Shown: one piece after another, positions 11,416 to 22,527 of the stretch | Numbering within the stretch: the first letter of the stretch is position 1 | Layout of the letters: the number at the start of each line of letters is the position of its first letter | DNA from: Axinella damicornis | Taxonomy: Eukaryota; Porifera; Demospongiae; Axinellida; Axinellidae | DNA: 64,000 nucleotides | Direction: 5' to 3' | NCBI GenBank assembly: GCA_963931865.1 | Contig: OZ007517.1 | Span: 7,242,676-7,306,675, forward strand | Notes under the pieces: generated by a model | Told to the model about the DNA's origin: nothing | The model's database searches: none | What the model saw: the letters and a program-made list of their open reading frames with translations, nothing else | Made by a program: the position numbers and the translations under genes

Positions 11416-11589
11416 TGATCATGATGCACATGCACAATGCATGCATGACTGAGCCCAAAACTATTCTGTCGCATGAGATACACACTGTCTGTGTACATCG
11501 TTATTTCTACTTGTACCTGTAGATGCTAAAGGCTATCCCTTTGAAGGAGAGGGTGTTCAGGACAACCAAAAAGCACTCAACACCTTTGC

Positions 11590-11770
11590 TCTCACTCCTC
11601 AGAACATTATCAGACCTGACGTTATGGAGTGAAGCACAGATGCAAGAAGCACTAGAAGCAGTCCACAGGGGGAGGAGTGTGAGACGAGCTGTCGGAGAGT
11701 ATAATGTTCCAAGAGGCACTGTCCGTGATCGAGAGAGTGGGCATGTGCAACCAGGAGCATCATGTCACGG
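11590..11770 (+). pseudogene. Psq-type helix-turn-helix fragment of a transposase (pogo/Tigger-like)
   Basis: An open frame contains WSEAQMQEALEAVHRG followed by SVRRAVGEYNVPRGTVRDR. This is the Pipsqueak/CENP-B-type helix-turn-helix pattern used by pogo/Tigger transposases and domesticated relatives to bind DNA. After the usual (V/E)SGHV..G end, the frame loses similarity and I see no DDE catalytic domain, so it is a fragment. It could also be an exon of a host Psq-domain gene, but nothing next to it supports that. Confidence 0.6.
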
Positions 11771-12035
11771 TGGGATGGGAAGCCTTTTCGGTGTGTGTTG
11801 CCGACGGTTCGTGTCTAATGGAACGGTGGTCTGGCCTGCTAGACATGCACGTAGGTTGAACAGATGCTTGGGCACCTGTATCAAGTTGTCCACCCTGTCA
11901 TGGTGTGGTGGGGAGCCCCTAAGGTGTGTGTTACCGACAGAGCAGACAAGAGGAAGTCAGTCCCCAATGGAACCTTGACTATGTTATGCAATACCCTCGT
12001 ATATAATTATTGTCAGTTGTATAATGCCATACCCT

Positions 12036-13584
12036 CACTACCAGATGAGAGCCATGAAATGTATATGAAAATCCATAGGTTTACCCTATGCTTTCCATTG
12101 GCAGTTTCATGCAATTTTCATGACCTATGAATTCCAGAAACCTATGAATTTTTAACGTTCCCCAGGGATTTCATAGGTACAGTTTGTTGGAAAATGCCAT
12201 GAAATTTGTGTGAAAACAGTGTGAATTAGTATGTGGAATTTCCATGAAAGTTTTCCATGGATTTTCCATGGAATACCCATGAATTTTCTTGGAACTCATA
12301 TCATGGTATTTCATAGCATTTCCATGCTTGAATTTCCTAGCAATTTCATGCGATATTCATTGCCATCCCCCAAAAATTAATGTGAATGAAAATGCTATGA
12401 AATTGCTTTCATGCTGTTTTCATACATGGAATTTGAATGCCATACATACATGAATTGGAATGGGACTGATCAGACATATTATGAATAATCGGTAGGACTT
12501 GGCATCAATGAAAGCACACATACTCTTTATTATGTCAGACCTGCTGTATTGAAAATCCATCAACCCAGCCAGTTCTGTATAGTAATCCAGTCAACTACTG
12601 CATTTGGGGTTTTGAGTCATGAGGCCTAAGTACCAGGGCAGTTAGTTACAGGCATCTTTTGAAGAAGTATAGGTACGGTAGGGGGTTGGTCTTCGATGCA
12701 GCTACAGAGCAGTCAGTTCAGATGAAATGTTTCATTTTCCAAACTAGCTATATATAGCTGCTTTACCCAACAACCTACTGGGACCTTCATCCTGTTACCG
12801 AAGATCTTGAGTGGCCTACTGTAGGGCCCTCACCTACACTTCTCAGTTCCTTGATTATGAGCCTGAACTATTTTGCAAGTAGAACTTGTCTAACCAATTT
12901 AGAAGCTACTACATATGAGCTCCTCATCCAGAGGCTACCGTTACAGCCAGGATCACAATTGGGAGCGATTACTGTGCCAAATTATATGACTGGCTCTCAG
13001 GGTTAAAATAGTTACAGTAATTTTGCCTTCCGTTCAGCAGCAGACTCTCCTTGATAGTCCCAGAACTTCAACAGCAATAGCAGTTCGCAAGTAACTGACC
13101 AGCAAACCCAAGAAAAGTCTGGAAACATGATGCAGCTACCTGGCCTCAATCACCAACAGCTGCTTACCTTAGATACTTATGCGCCTTTTCATTTCCATGG
13201 CGTTTTCATTGGAAAGCAAGCTCAGACATTAAGACTTTCATGGGATTTCCATGCGATTTCCATGTTACTGATTTTCACTGCATTTTCATACACTGGAATT
13301 CACATGGCTTTCATGGGATTTCCATGTCACTGATTTTCATTGTATTTTCATGCATTGGAATTCACATGGTTTTAATGGGATTTTAAGAGCCTGAACACTC
13401 ATGTGTTTTTCATAGCTCTGAAGTCATACCATTTTCATAGGTTGTGAGAATTGAGATCATTTTTCATGGATAATTCATACGTAATGAAAATCCTATGACG
13501 CGATTTTCATGGCCATTTTCATGGGTAGCAACACCTTTTCCTAGGAATTTCATATACATTTCATGGCAATATGACCTGGTAGTG
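12036..13584. mobile_element. 1.5-kb inverted-repeat element rich in CATG/ATTTTCAT motifs
   Basis: Left end CACTACCAG..GCCATGAAATGTATATGAAA and right end in reverse complement match, including GCCATGAAATGTATATGAAA. Both terminal 350-450 bp are dense in short reiterated words (CATGGAATTTCCATG, TTTTCATG) in opposite orientations, and about 700 bp of unrelated sequence (12480-13190) lies between. This fits a non-autonomous DNA transposon with long, sub-repeated inverted ends. I find no transposase and no clear target duplication. Confidence 0.75.
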
Positions 13585-13618
13585 CCTACGAGTCAGTGCA
13601 TCAATGAATATTTGAATC

Positions 13619-13644
13619 GGTCCCGCATGCATGCATGCATGCAG
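13619..13644. repeat. (GCAT)n microsatellite
   Basis: Short run of alternating CATG units. Confidence 0.7.
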
Positions 13645-13812
13645 CGTGAAACCTGCTGGGCGCCTGAGGGAGAAGAATCTTCTTCCACTTCGTGACGGGA
13701 AAAGTGCAGTTTGGGATTTTTGCAGCACAATGACGGTCGGATCACCGATTCAAGCAAGGTGTGTATATACGCCGGCGCCTGTAGGCATAATTTGCTCAAG
13801 CTAGCTAGATAG

Positions 13813-13920
13813 TAGCCTCATCCCCAGGCCTCTGTCCAGATTTTATCTCGAAGCCGTGGAGAAAAAGTTTTCTCCACGGCTGCGAGATACAATCTGGGCG
13901 GAGGCCTGGGAACGAGGCTA
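13813..13920. mobile_element. TAGCC-family element (108 bp) with near-perfect 9-bp duplication
   Basis: Ends TAGCCTCATCCCCAGGCCTC and GAGGCCTGGGAACGAGGCTA, with inner arms CCAGATTTTATCTCG..CCGTGGAGAAAA and complement. Flanks GCTAGATAG and GCTAGATAC agree at 8 of 9 bases. Confidence 0.95.
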
Positions 13921-13959
13921 GCTAGATACGGAGGGGTATATGATGGCAAAGATGGTGTG

Positions 13960-14370
13960 TGTATACTACCGAGTCGTACTCACCTGTCATGGTGGGATGG
14001 GTAGTCCCTTCGGTACATGCTGTCGACAGCCATGGGTCGGGCCAAAGCTGAAGTGATGCAAAGACATTTGCCTCAACTGAACGTTGTGTGTGTGTTTACG
14101 TTTCATGACGAAAGAGACACTCATCTGAGCAGACATTCATCGATATTCCACTGAGGCAGAAAATTGCTATGCTGAACTTTTAGACCAGGCCTGTGGCCGC
14201 TAGACATGTACATGTGGCATGCGGGACTAATGCTCACTACCGAGTCGTGCTCACCTGTCATGGTGGGACGGGTAGCCCCTTCGGTACATGCTGCCAACAG
14301 CGATGGGTCGGGCTGAAGCTGAAGTGATGCAGAGTTATTAGCCTGAACTGAAGTTGTGCGTGTGTGTTTG
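13960..14370 (+). repeat. Direct duplication, about 140-bp unit
   Basis: A segment beginning CTACCGAGTCGTACTCACCT and running through CGGTACATGCTGTCGACAGC and GCTGAAGTGATGCA occurs at about 13965-14100 and again at about 14238-14370. Shorter relatives (CCTGTCATGGTG..GGGAGCCCC..GTGTGTTACCGACAG) lie at 11760-11810 and 11893-11945. Confidence 0.75.
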
Positions 14371-14800
14371 TGTTCCCTGTTGTAAATTACGCGCATACCT
14401 CACTGGTCAGTCGCAATGAATGAATCTTGAATCTCGTACTAGCCAGAGTAGTCAAAACACTCATTACGTATGTACATGTAGCTAGTCTGGATTCGTTACT
14501 TCCATTTCTTAGGTGGTGTGTGCGTTTGCCCGGGAGCCACAATTAATTTGAAATGCAAAGTTGTATAATCTGAATGTCCATTAGTAAAACAACTAAATTG
14601 TGATAAGTGGGAAGGGTATCACGATATGCAAAGCAATTCTAGTTTCGCCCAGCACTACTGTTGGAAGAAGCCTGCCAAAATTACATCAAGAAATATCCTG
14701 GAAAGGTTGTGAGTCGCTTCTCCATATTTTCAGTGAGGTCTGCATGAAGGCAATAACAATCAGAAAGTCTTGTCTGGACTTAGAGTGACAGGAGTCTATC

Positions 14801-14835
14801 TAGCTTCATTCCCAGGCCGCGTGGGAACGAGGCTA
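14801..14835. mobile_element. TAGCC-family minimal element (35 bp) with perfect 9-bp duplication
   Basis: Only the two termini remain: TAGCTTCATTCCCAGGC and CGTGGGAACGAGGCTA. GAGTCTATC is repeated exactly at 14792-14800 and 14836-14844, so this 35-bp unit behaves as a complete insertion. Confidence 0.95.
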
Positions 14836-14844
14836 GAGTCTATC

Positions 14845-16015
14845 CTGTTAACAGAGGTGCACTGAGACTTACTGTGGAGCCGGCAGAATCTCTCGTAGCT
14901 GCCAGTGGACTTGTGTTTATCCCTCTGCATAGTCCTGCTAACCTAGGGCTTTGTTGGGCCGTACAAGGAGTCGACAGTCTCCAATTTTCCGAAGATGAAC
15001 ACAAATGATTTGAGACGCGATATGAAAACGGCTACGACATCCCTGGCGATGAAAGGTATATCTGCTGGCTGAAAATGTATCACCCACAGGCCAATTCCTT
15101 GCTTGACAGCACTTTTACTCCAAACTACATGTACTTATATAACTGCTATAGCTTGATGTAGCTGCCGGACCTGTTTGGAAACAGCTGGTAAGTTTGTTAT
15201 TAACCACTGGACATGTAGCTACTACATTAAGTGTATAAGTGCACTGTGAGGTGTCAGTCATGCGTATGGATGTGATTCCAGTGTTGGATGAACATGAAGC
15301 ACATCAAGGTTAAAGAAAACTTGTCACCACAAGAAGCAATAAGCTAATGGTAATTTGTCCTTCATGCCGCATGATGACAGCCTGCTGTATTCCTGATTGA
15401 CCTCTCTGTTCAGAAACAGTGAACGAAGGGGAGATCTGCTGCCTCTTGACCTCTTCCTGGACAGCAGCATGGCAGGATTGAATCCAGGGAGATTTCCGTG
15501 CTAGATGCTTATTCCCTACACTATGCTTTACATAGTCGTAGGGGCACACCCACACTAGCTATAGATTCCAGTGCAGTGCTACACCAGCTGTCTTTCATGT
15601 GCATATAAAAGCAAAGGTGCATGTTCATAAATAAAGTGCATAGAGTAGCACATGCTGTCACCCATCAACTGTAAGTCACTCTACTAGATTAGTAAGAGAT
15701 TGCCATGCATTCACTTTATTCTTTCTCACAGCATTGATCAGTAGCAGAAGTTCTATTAGTTCTGTTGATAACCCTGAGAGCCAGAGGGAGATCCGGGGGA
15801 AGGTGACCTCTGCACAGAATTGTAAGCCACTTGACTACGACTGGTTGTGTGTTTATTGGAGAACATTTTCCTACCATAAATCGAGGGGCAACCGCACTCC
15901 TGGTAGCTGTTGCAACGCCGGCTGCGACTCGCCGTAGCGCATGCAAGCTAAGTATCGCAGTTAGTTCCAATTAACGCACATGCCACGTGGTGAGCACGTG
16001 TGAGTACGTGGATCG
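14845..16015. other. No gene recognised
   Basis: No exon chain that I can support. Several short frames are open on both strands but none resembles a known protein. Confidence 0.4.
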
Positions 16016-16031
16016 TTGATATTGATGGATA

Positions 16032-17043
16032 ATGGCGTCTAACGTCTCTCAAGCAGCAGCTACTCCACTCGCCCTGAAGGCTTCACATTGCCCTCCTGGC
16101 ACCCCAGTCCGCATCCTAACTTGCGGAGCTATTACCCCCTCCTCCCGCTCTTCTCAGAGCGCAGGGCCACCCCTTCCCCCCGAGTCCACCCCGTCTCTCC
16201 CTGCTCCTTCGCCCGTCCAGCAGGGACCTGTGTCCAAAGCAAGTGTACCTGCCGCCACCCAATCGTCATCCCTTCTCCCCCCCATGATTCCAATAGCGCT
16301 GAAAACTTCGTGCCCCCAAGCATGTCTGACAACCTAGACATCCCCACCGAGGAACCCCACTCATCTCCCAGAACATCCAACACTGACTCCTCAGCCGAAG
16401 GCGAAGGAGTGGACTGCATCTGTGGAACCACTACCAACAATGGCTCTCAAATGGTGCAGTGTGAAGAGTGCGGCCACTGGTCCCATATTCGCTGTGCAGG
16501 CCTCACCGCTCGTAGCGCAAAATCTGCCAATTTCAAGTGTCACAGCTGCAAGCCTCCTCCCTCACACCGGAATGTGAAAGTAAAGAAACAGACCGGTCCC
16601 GGTACAGCAGGCCGGACGAGTAGCAAGTCGGTCCCGGCTAAAGCACCAAGCACCACTGCTAAGTCCCAGCCAGCACCCACCCAAGACCTAGGTGAGGGTA
16701 CCCTTCCCAATTCCAACCCTGCATATACTGTCTGTGCTCCATTGGTAGCTCCTGTCCCTCTTGCAATAACACTCCATCAGATCCCCACGCCACGAAAGCG
16801 GATGTAGACCTGGTATTGCAACGGGTGCTGGACCTCGAAGTACGCCTCAAGACTGAGAATAAATCTCTGAGGCTGCAGGTCCTAGCCCTTGAGGAGCGCA
16901 CTGCAGACTTAGAGAAGAGGCTTTCTACACAAAAGAACTTGGCGAGCACGTGTGTTCAAAAGTCTATACACAGCCCCTTGACCAATCCCTCTCTCGCCAC
17001 GACCCTCCTGACCAAACTGACTTCAAGTCAACCCCCCACCTAA
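16032..17043 (+). pseudogene. PHD finger plus coiled-coil open frames, probably ORF1 of a LINE (frameshifted)
   Basis: An ATG at 16032 opens a Ser/Pro-rich frame to about 16337. A +2 frame overlaps it to 16807 and encodes a PHD-type zinc finger (about 16411-16554: CIC, CEEC, HWSHIRC, KCHSC, i.e. C4HC3 spacing), then a basic Ser/Thr/Pro-rich tail ending TPRKRM. The next frame continues as a leucine heptad coiled coil (LEVRLKTENKSLRLQVLALE, about 16830-16930). Two frame changes with continuous composition mean a decayed gene. PHD plus coiled coil without introns resembles ORF1 proteins of some non-LTR retrotransposons; a retrocopy of a host PHD gene is the alternative. No reverse transcriptase follows. 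Confidence 0.6.
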
Positions 17044-17199
17044 TTGATGCAGAGCTCTCCCTCCTCACAGCTCAAATGCTCTCAACGGCCAACCGGTACA
17101 TTCCTTTAAAGCGCTTCCACCCACAGCAAACACCGGAATGGGACGATAAACTTAAGTTAGCCCAGAGACATTACCAGGCTGTGAATACATAAACACGAA

Positions 17200-17315
17200 C
17201 GCTTCATTTATCAGCCCAGTTATCGGCAAATCTACCGATGCCGATACCCCGCAGGAAGGTCATTATTGGCCCGATACCGATAGCCGATCCGATTATCGGT
17301 GCATCACTACAGTAA
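17200..17315. repeat. Dispersed repeat ending ATCGGTGCATCACTA
   Basis: TTATCGGCAAATCTACCGATGCCGATACC..TTATCGGTGCATCACTAC. Related diverged copies are at about 45733-45815 and 50530-50630, each with a TATCGG core and a TACATCAC end. The pattern resembles termini of hAT-type miniature elements. Confidence 0.6.
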
Positions 17316-17933
17316 AGTCACATGAAATCCGATACCATGGATTACGTAATGCATGTTAAGTACAGTACTTTCCATAGACATTGTTTCGACAGTTTTCACC
17401 ATCGTGCCCTGGCTCAATCAACAGGAATACTGGTTCGCAGGGAAGCGTAGGCATCTGTTGTCGATATAAAAGGCCGAGCCCTTCAAGATTCAGCTGCGGC
17501 ATGGCAGAAACGAGCGGAAATAGTCTCCCGGGCCAGATGGTCCTCACGCGTGCCGCAAACATCTGGCCCACAAGACTCGAGTGAAGGTTCGGTGCCGTCT
17601 TGTCGGTTTTGCAAAGCGCTATCAACGATTGCCATCTGGGAACACTCCATAGCAGCCACAGAAACGGTCTTCTATTCGTATGGCTATCTGCAATAACTAT
17701 TAATAACCGTCCACTTGTCACATGACAGAAAGTCAATAATTACTCGTGACGTATGCGGTGGCCAACCTCCTCTGATATTCCGTGGGCTCCGCAGGAATGT
17801 AGGCAGATCCAATGGAATCGTAGCTGTCACATGACTCGGCCAAAAGTATTTAATTTCTGTCCGCTTCAATCAAGATGTGTACACGAGCTGTGGACTAGAC
17901 TGTCAAGCGAATTGAGACAGCCATCTCTGATCT

Positions 17934-18046
17934 CTGAAGCAGCTCAACTTCAAAGGCAATGACGTGATCGTTAGTCTGCCTACTGGAAGCGGTAAGTCTA
18001 TCTATCTGTTACTGGATGCTCCCGCTGCCTTCAACACTTTATGTAA
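17934..18046 (+). pseudogene. Helicase motif I fragment (RecQ/DEAD-like)
   Basis: An open frame reads LKQLNFKGNDVIVSLPTGSGKS then a hydrophobic stretch. PTGSGKS is a Walker A (motif I) sequence, and the preceding G-(N/K)-D-V-x-V strand is typical of RecQ-type superfamily 2 helicases. A stop lies directly upstream in frame and another soon after. A good donor, G|GTAAGTC, sits inside the P-loop codons, so either this is one small exon or a decayed fragment. I see no other helicase motifs. Confidence 0.45.
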
Positions 18047-18269
18047 TTGCTCTTTTACTTGGCGTAGCGAACACCGATCTACATACTAAGAGTTTTGTTT
18101 CCATTTATAGTGTGCCTCATTAATTCAAATCACACGTGACTTTTACCAATTATTGCATTACACATTGCAACGGAATATGGCACAGAGACACCAGACTCTT
18201 TTTCCGCTCCACGCTTCTGGCCACACCCCCAAACAGGAAAAGTGTCTGGTCTCTTAGTTTACCATGTGT

Positions 18270-18490
18270 ACGATCAGTCAACCTGCTCGTTGCTCTACTC
18301 AACTTTTGTCAAACACTTGCAGTTTGCACAGCATAGGAAAAAAATCGTTTCCATGATGACATCATTTGCAATCAACACTTGATTCGTCAGGTCAACATCC
18401 CGTTCTGGGGACAACTTGAATGTAAGCAGGTGCCCACCCCTCCTCCTGCCCATGCAAAGGGTCTAGTTCCGAGACTAGGGGTGTATACAA
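18270..18490 (+). repeat. Dispersed repeat, partial copy
   Basis: Shares GTACGATCA..CTCAACTTTT.TCAAACACT, CATTTGCAATCAACACTT and GGTCAACATCC..CTGGG.ACAAC with 54600-54868. The far end AGGGTCTAGTTCCGAGACTA is one inverted end of that element. Confidence 0.75.
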
Positions 18491-18518
18491 CGCTAGCGCA
18501 GACATTGCTCACCCTTCA

Positions 18519-18738
18519 AGCAGCTGTCTGTCTCTGTCCATAATCTGGGCGAGGGAAATGTGGCTGGTGTTGAGGCTGGAGAAAAGCTGACCACTCGACT
18601 CACATTGGCCCACCTACGTAGGATTTGGAGAAACAATAGGTCAACCTACAGACGTGGTGCCCTTTTACAGAGGATGACAGACAGAGCTATAGCAGATACT
18701 AATAGCAACCACAACTCACAAGGTCCACATGGCACATA
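18519..18738 (+). other. Unassigned open frame (possible exon)
   Basis: About 70 codons are open after a possible acceptor (TTCAAGCAG) and end at TAA. The translation is basic, with LTLAHLRRIWRNNRSTYRRG and an RMTDRAIADTN segment. It has no ATG near its start and no recognised domain. It could be a 3' exon of an unseen gene or transposon debris. Confidence 0.3.
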
Positions 18739-18958
18739 AATTACTTAACTTGTCAGATACCTGTCGCTTTTGCAGTAGTGTGACAATGTTTCTTGCCATG
18801 TCTGTAAACGCGACCAAGAAATCTTCGTTACCAATTTTCTAAATGCCACTCGCCAGCCGTTCCAGAGTTCCAAACACATGAAACATGCCCCATGGCAACA
18901 TGTGCTGATTCAGCAGTGGATTTCGTTCTAATTAGTGCACAGCTGCTAACCGCGATGC

Positions 18959-21900
18959 ATGGCGATGGAATTTTACCCAGTTATCCTTGCGGGCGGCAGA
19001 GGATCACGCATGTTCCCTCTGTGCGAGGAGTGCCCAAAGGCACTGCTTCCCGTAGGAAACAGACCACTCATCTGGTACCCGGTCCAGCTGCTAGAGAAGT
19101 ACGGTTTTGAAGGTAACCACGTGCACAAAATCACAGTCATGTATAATGTATGGTCACTGCAAACCGCAGTGGCGAATTGTGTGATCGTCCAGCTTTCTCA
19201 GAAACATCTGAGGTTGAACAGTAGTAGTAGTTGAGTGGAAAATACAGTGCAGTACTGGCAGATAGTGTTGCGTAGCCTGACACACTGAAACAAGAACAAG
19301 TCACAAGGGGGTGACACTCCCATACTCGCTGTAGTCAGAGCTGCGACCGGGCTTATCAGCGAATCTTGACCCCGTATACTAAGGAAAGGCTGCAGTCACT
19401 ACGCATTCTTCCGTATACTATCGGCGGTCAAGCGGTCAACGGCTGAAATACAGCGCAGTCAAACGGTCAAGTCTCTTTTTGCGATGCGGTCAAGCGGTCA
19501 AGCAGCAAAAATGGCTGTCAAGATTTCTTGACCCCGGTCGCAGCTCTGAATACGGCGTCAATGGGAGTGTCACCCCCTTGAGTCACATGTGGGAAGTTGA
19601 CCATACTCTCCTTCCATGTGACAGTCTGGCTACGTGAGACTAGCGGCCAGTAGTCAAAGCTGTCAAAATGCCTGGTCTTAATCTTGACCACAGTGATCAT
19701 GGCCTATAGTCTCCCACTCTGAAGGGTCTGGGCTAGCTAGTCTATTGCGCTAACCCTATTTTCTTTCGCTCAGGAAGTTAGTGGCTATGCCCCGCCCCCA
19801 ACTTCCTGGGTTAGAGATAATTGGATAGAGTAGGTCTGGTTAATGTACCTATGCTCACAGCTGGAGCGAGAGGTCTGAACGGATCTGCCCGGTGTGCTCC
19901 AAGCATGATAAAATTGAATGTGATCAGAAGTGGGAGCACATCATTCACTACAATCGTGTTGGCTGCTTGATGGACGCACATGCAGTGGCTGAGTTTTTGG
20001 ACAAATTTACCATACCATACTTAGTGTTTATTACTTGTGCCTCTTGTTGGCATGTTCACAAGTGATATAATTGTGACCCAGGAACCTATGGAAATAATTC
20101 CACCCACTTGATCATTACTTACTAATATAGAGTGGCTGCATTGATGTTGAAGGCACTGATGGTAAATCTGCATTGATGTTGAAGGTAGCCTCGTTCCCAG
20201 TCCCACGCCCAGCTTTTCATCGCTTGCAGTATCCCAGCTTTATCATACTGCAAGCGACGAAAAGCTGGGCGTGGGGCTGGGAACGAGGCTATGTTGAAGG
20301 AACTGATGGTAAATCCTGTTTCAGTATCCTCTATGCTGCTTTCTGCAGAGGCAATTGTTGTAGTGCGTGAGTCGGCTGCCAGGGCGGTGTCGGAGGTGCT
20401 GGACCAATTCCATACCAGTGGTGGAGTTCGTATGATGTTCTCAGTTGTGGAGATCCCCGACCAGGAGGATTCCGGTACGGCTGATTCCCTTAGGGCCATC
20501 AGGACCAGAGTGAAGGTAGGAGTGGAGGGAGCGGTGTTGTGTGAGCAAAGCAGGAGTCATTATGCGCTCCTGAGCAAAGGGATTATGCACTCATGTCCAA
20601 GTTTCAGAATCCATTCTACACATGTGGGGATACCCATAGGCTGGACATATAACCAGACATGTTGTAGGCAAAGCTTTGGCCGTGCACCACATTGTGACTG
20701 AGCTGGGACGCTGTGGGATCAGTGGATTATGCATTCTGAAAGTAATCGTAGTCTAGTTTGCTTCCAAGCTTTGTTTTTGCCCTTTGCTCTCCAGAAAATT
20801 ACGTTTGAGCAATGACATGTATGGTAATTCAAGTGATTTGTGATTTCAGTGATGATGTCATCACCATCTCCCGTTAATGGGGCCCAGGACCTGCATGAAA
20901 ACCTACATCGGAGATGCTGGGTAATTGAAGTGAACTGGTTTAGACTGACTTTCATGCCTCAGGCATTGAAACATTTGTTTGCCTTCCAGTAGCTGTCTGC
21001 TGGGAGGATGCATTCACTGGCCTTTCAGCCACTCTGTTCCACTTCCCTAGCTTCTGGCACAGTCTTATCGACCGACGTACTCTCTCATTCATCTTCAAGC
21101 AGCTCTCTCTCTGTCTGCTGCTCTTCTGCGAAAGAATGTCTAGTGTACACCTCCATCTTGTGCTGACATTGCCTTGTGTAGCGTCATTCCCAGGTTCCCC
21201 TGCACAGGTGGGAGCCTGTGAATGAGGCTAGGCCTGGTGCAGGTTCCAGCTTGCCTATTGACAAGGTGTTGGCCCTTCGCTCTCTTGGCAGGCCGGCATC
21301 TCATATTCAGTTCTGTGCTCTGTAGCTATCCCTGTTTTTGCTTTCTTCTGAAATGTCTGCTCTCAGTCATTGCCTCTACTCCCAGTCACTAGACGCACCA
21401 AGGTCACATCCATGGTGACTGTGTCATTCTGTCCATAATTGTGTTACCAGGAAAGCAGCTTAGTAGTAGCTTGCCGTATGTTATGTGCATGCCTGACTAG
21501 TAAATGAGTTTTCTATTTTGTATTCCATACTGGTGGGGGTGGGAAGCTCACACCATTCGTGCAGCTGGTTGCCTTCAGCTTAGCATCAGGAGATGTGTGT
21601 TTCCTTTCTTCCTCAGAGTGATGTGCTGGTGGTCAGCTGTGACCTGGTCACGACGGTCCCACTCCATCTCCTAACTGACTTCCACCGCTCCCACTCTTCC
21701 ACCCTTACTGCCCTCCTTGTTCACCCCCCACCCCACACTGAGGAGCAGCGCAGGAAGGCGACCAGCACCACCGGTAAAATACCAAACTACCAATACTAAG
21801 GTCTCCATGGCACAGAGAATTCCCCACCCCCCATTCGTCCACCTCACCTTTATTTGCTCAACATATGCTATACATGTGCTAACTACAGCGTGTGTGTGCA

Positions 21901-22490
21901 TACACAATTCCTATCCTCATTCCCTGCCCTCATAATCAGGCTTTCTTACGCCAGTGTTTGTCACTTGCAGTACTAGCGTGGTGGAAGGCCTGGCAAAACT
22001 TGCTACATGTGACGTTGGGTGGGCGTGTGGAGGAGTGACAATAGTTGTGGGACAGTATTCTGAACCCAATTTCAACCCCTCAGTCCCTGTTGAATGCTTG
22101 TCTACGGTAGCATGCTCACTTACGTGTGGATGAAAGACCACCTTGTGGTTTAACCAGACCTTCCACTTCTCCACACGTCCACCCAACGTCCAGGTACGTC
22201 ATCACATGTGACAAGGGTTACCAAGCCTTCCCCCAGGTTACTACCACAAGCGACAAACACTGGGGGGAGAATGCCTGGGTACGTGCTATACTCAATTCCA
22301 GACCTACGTACATACACAGCTGTTAACAATTGCACTGCCTGCAGCTGAAATTATTTAGAGGAGGTTGCAGCTTGAATCGTATACTGGACATCTGTAATGA
22401 CACCATCTGCACAATACATCCTTGCACATCATGCCGCCATAATACAATGTATGGTAGCATGAGGTGCAAGTTATCACACATATGCTTATT

Positions 22491-22527
<37 letters not shown>

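Noticed and set aside
11235..11498. Cysteine-rich repeat protein on the minus strand
   Set aside because: Translation of a 26-bp minisatellite; no conserved cysteine framework beyond the repeat.
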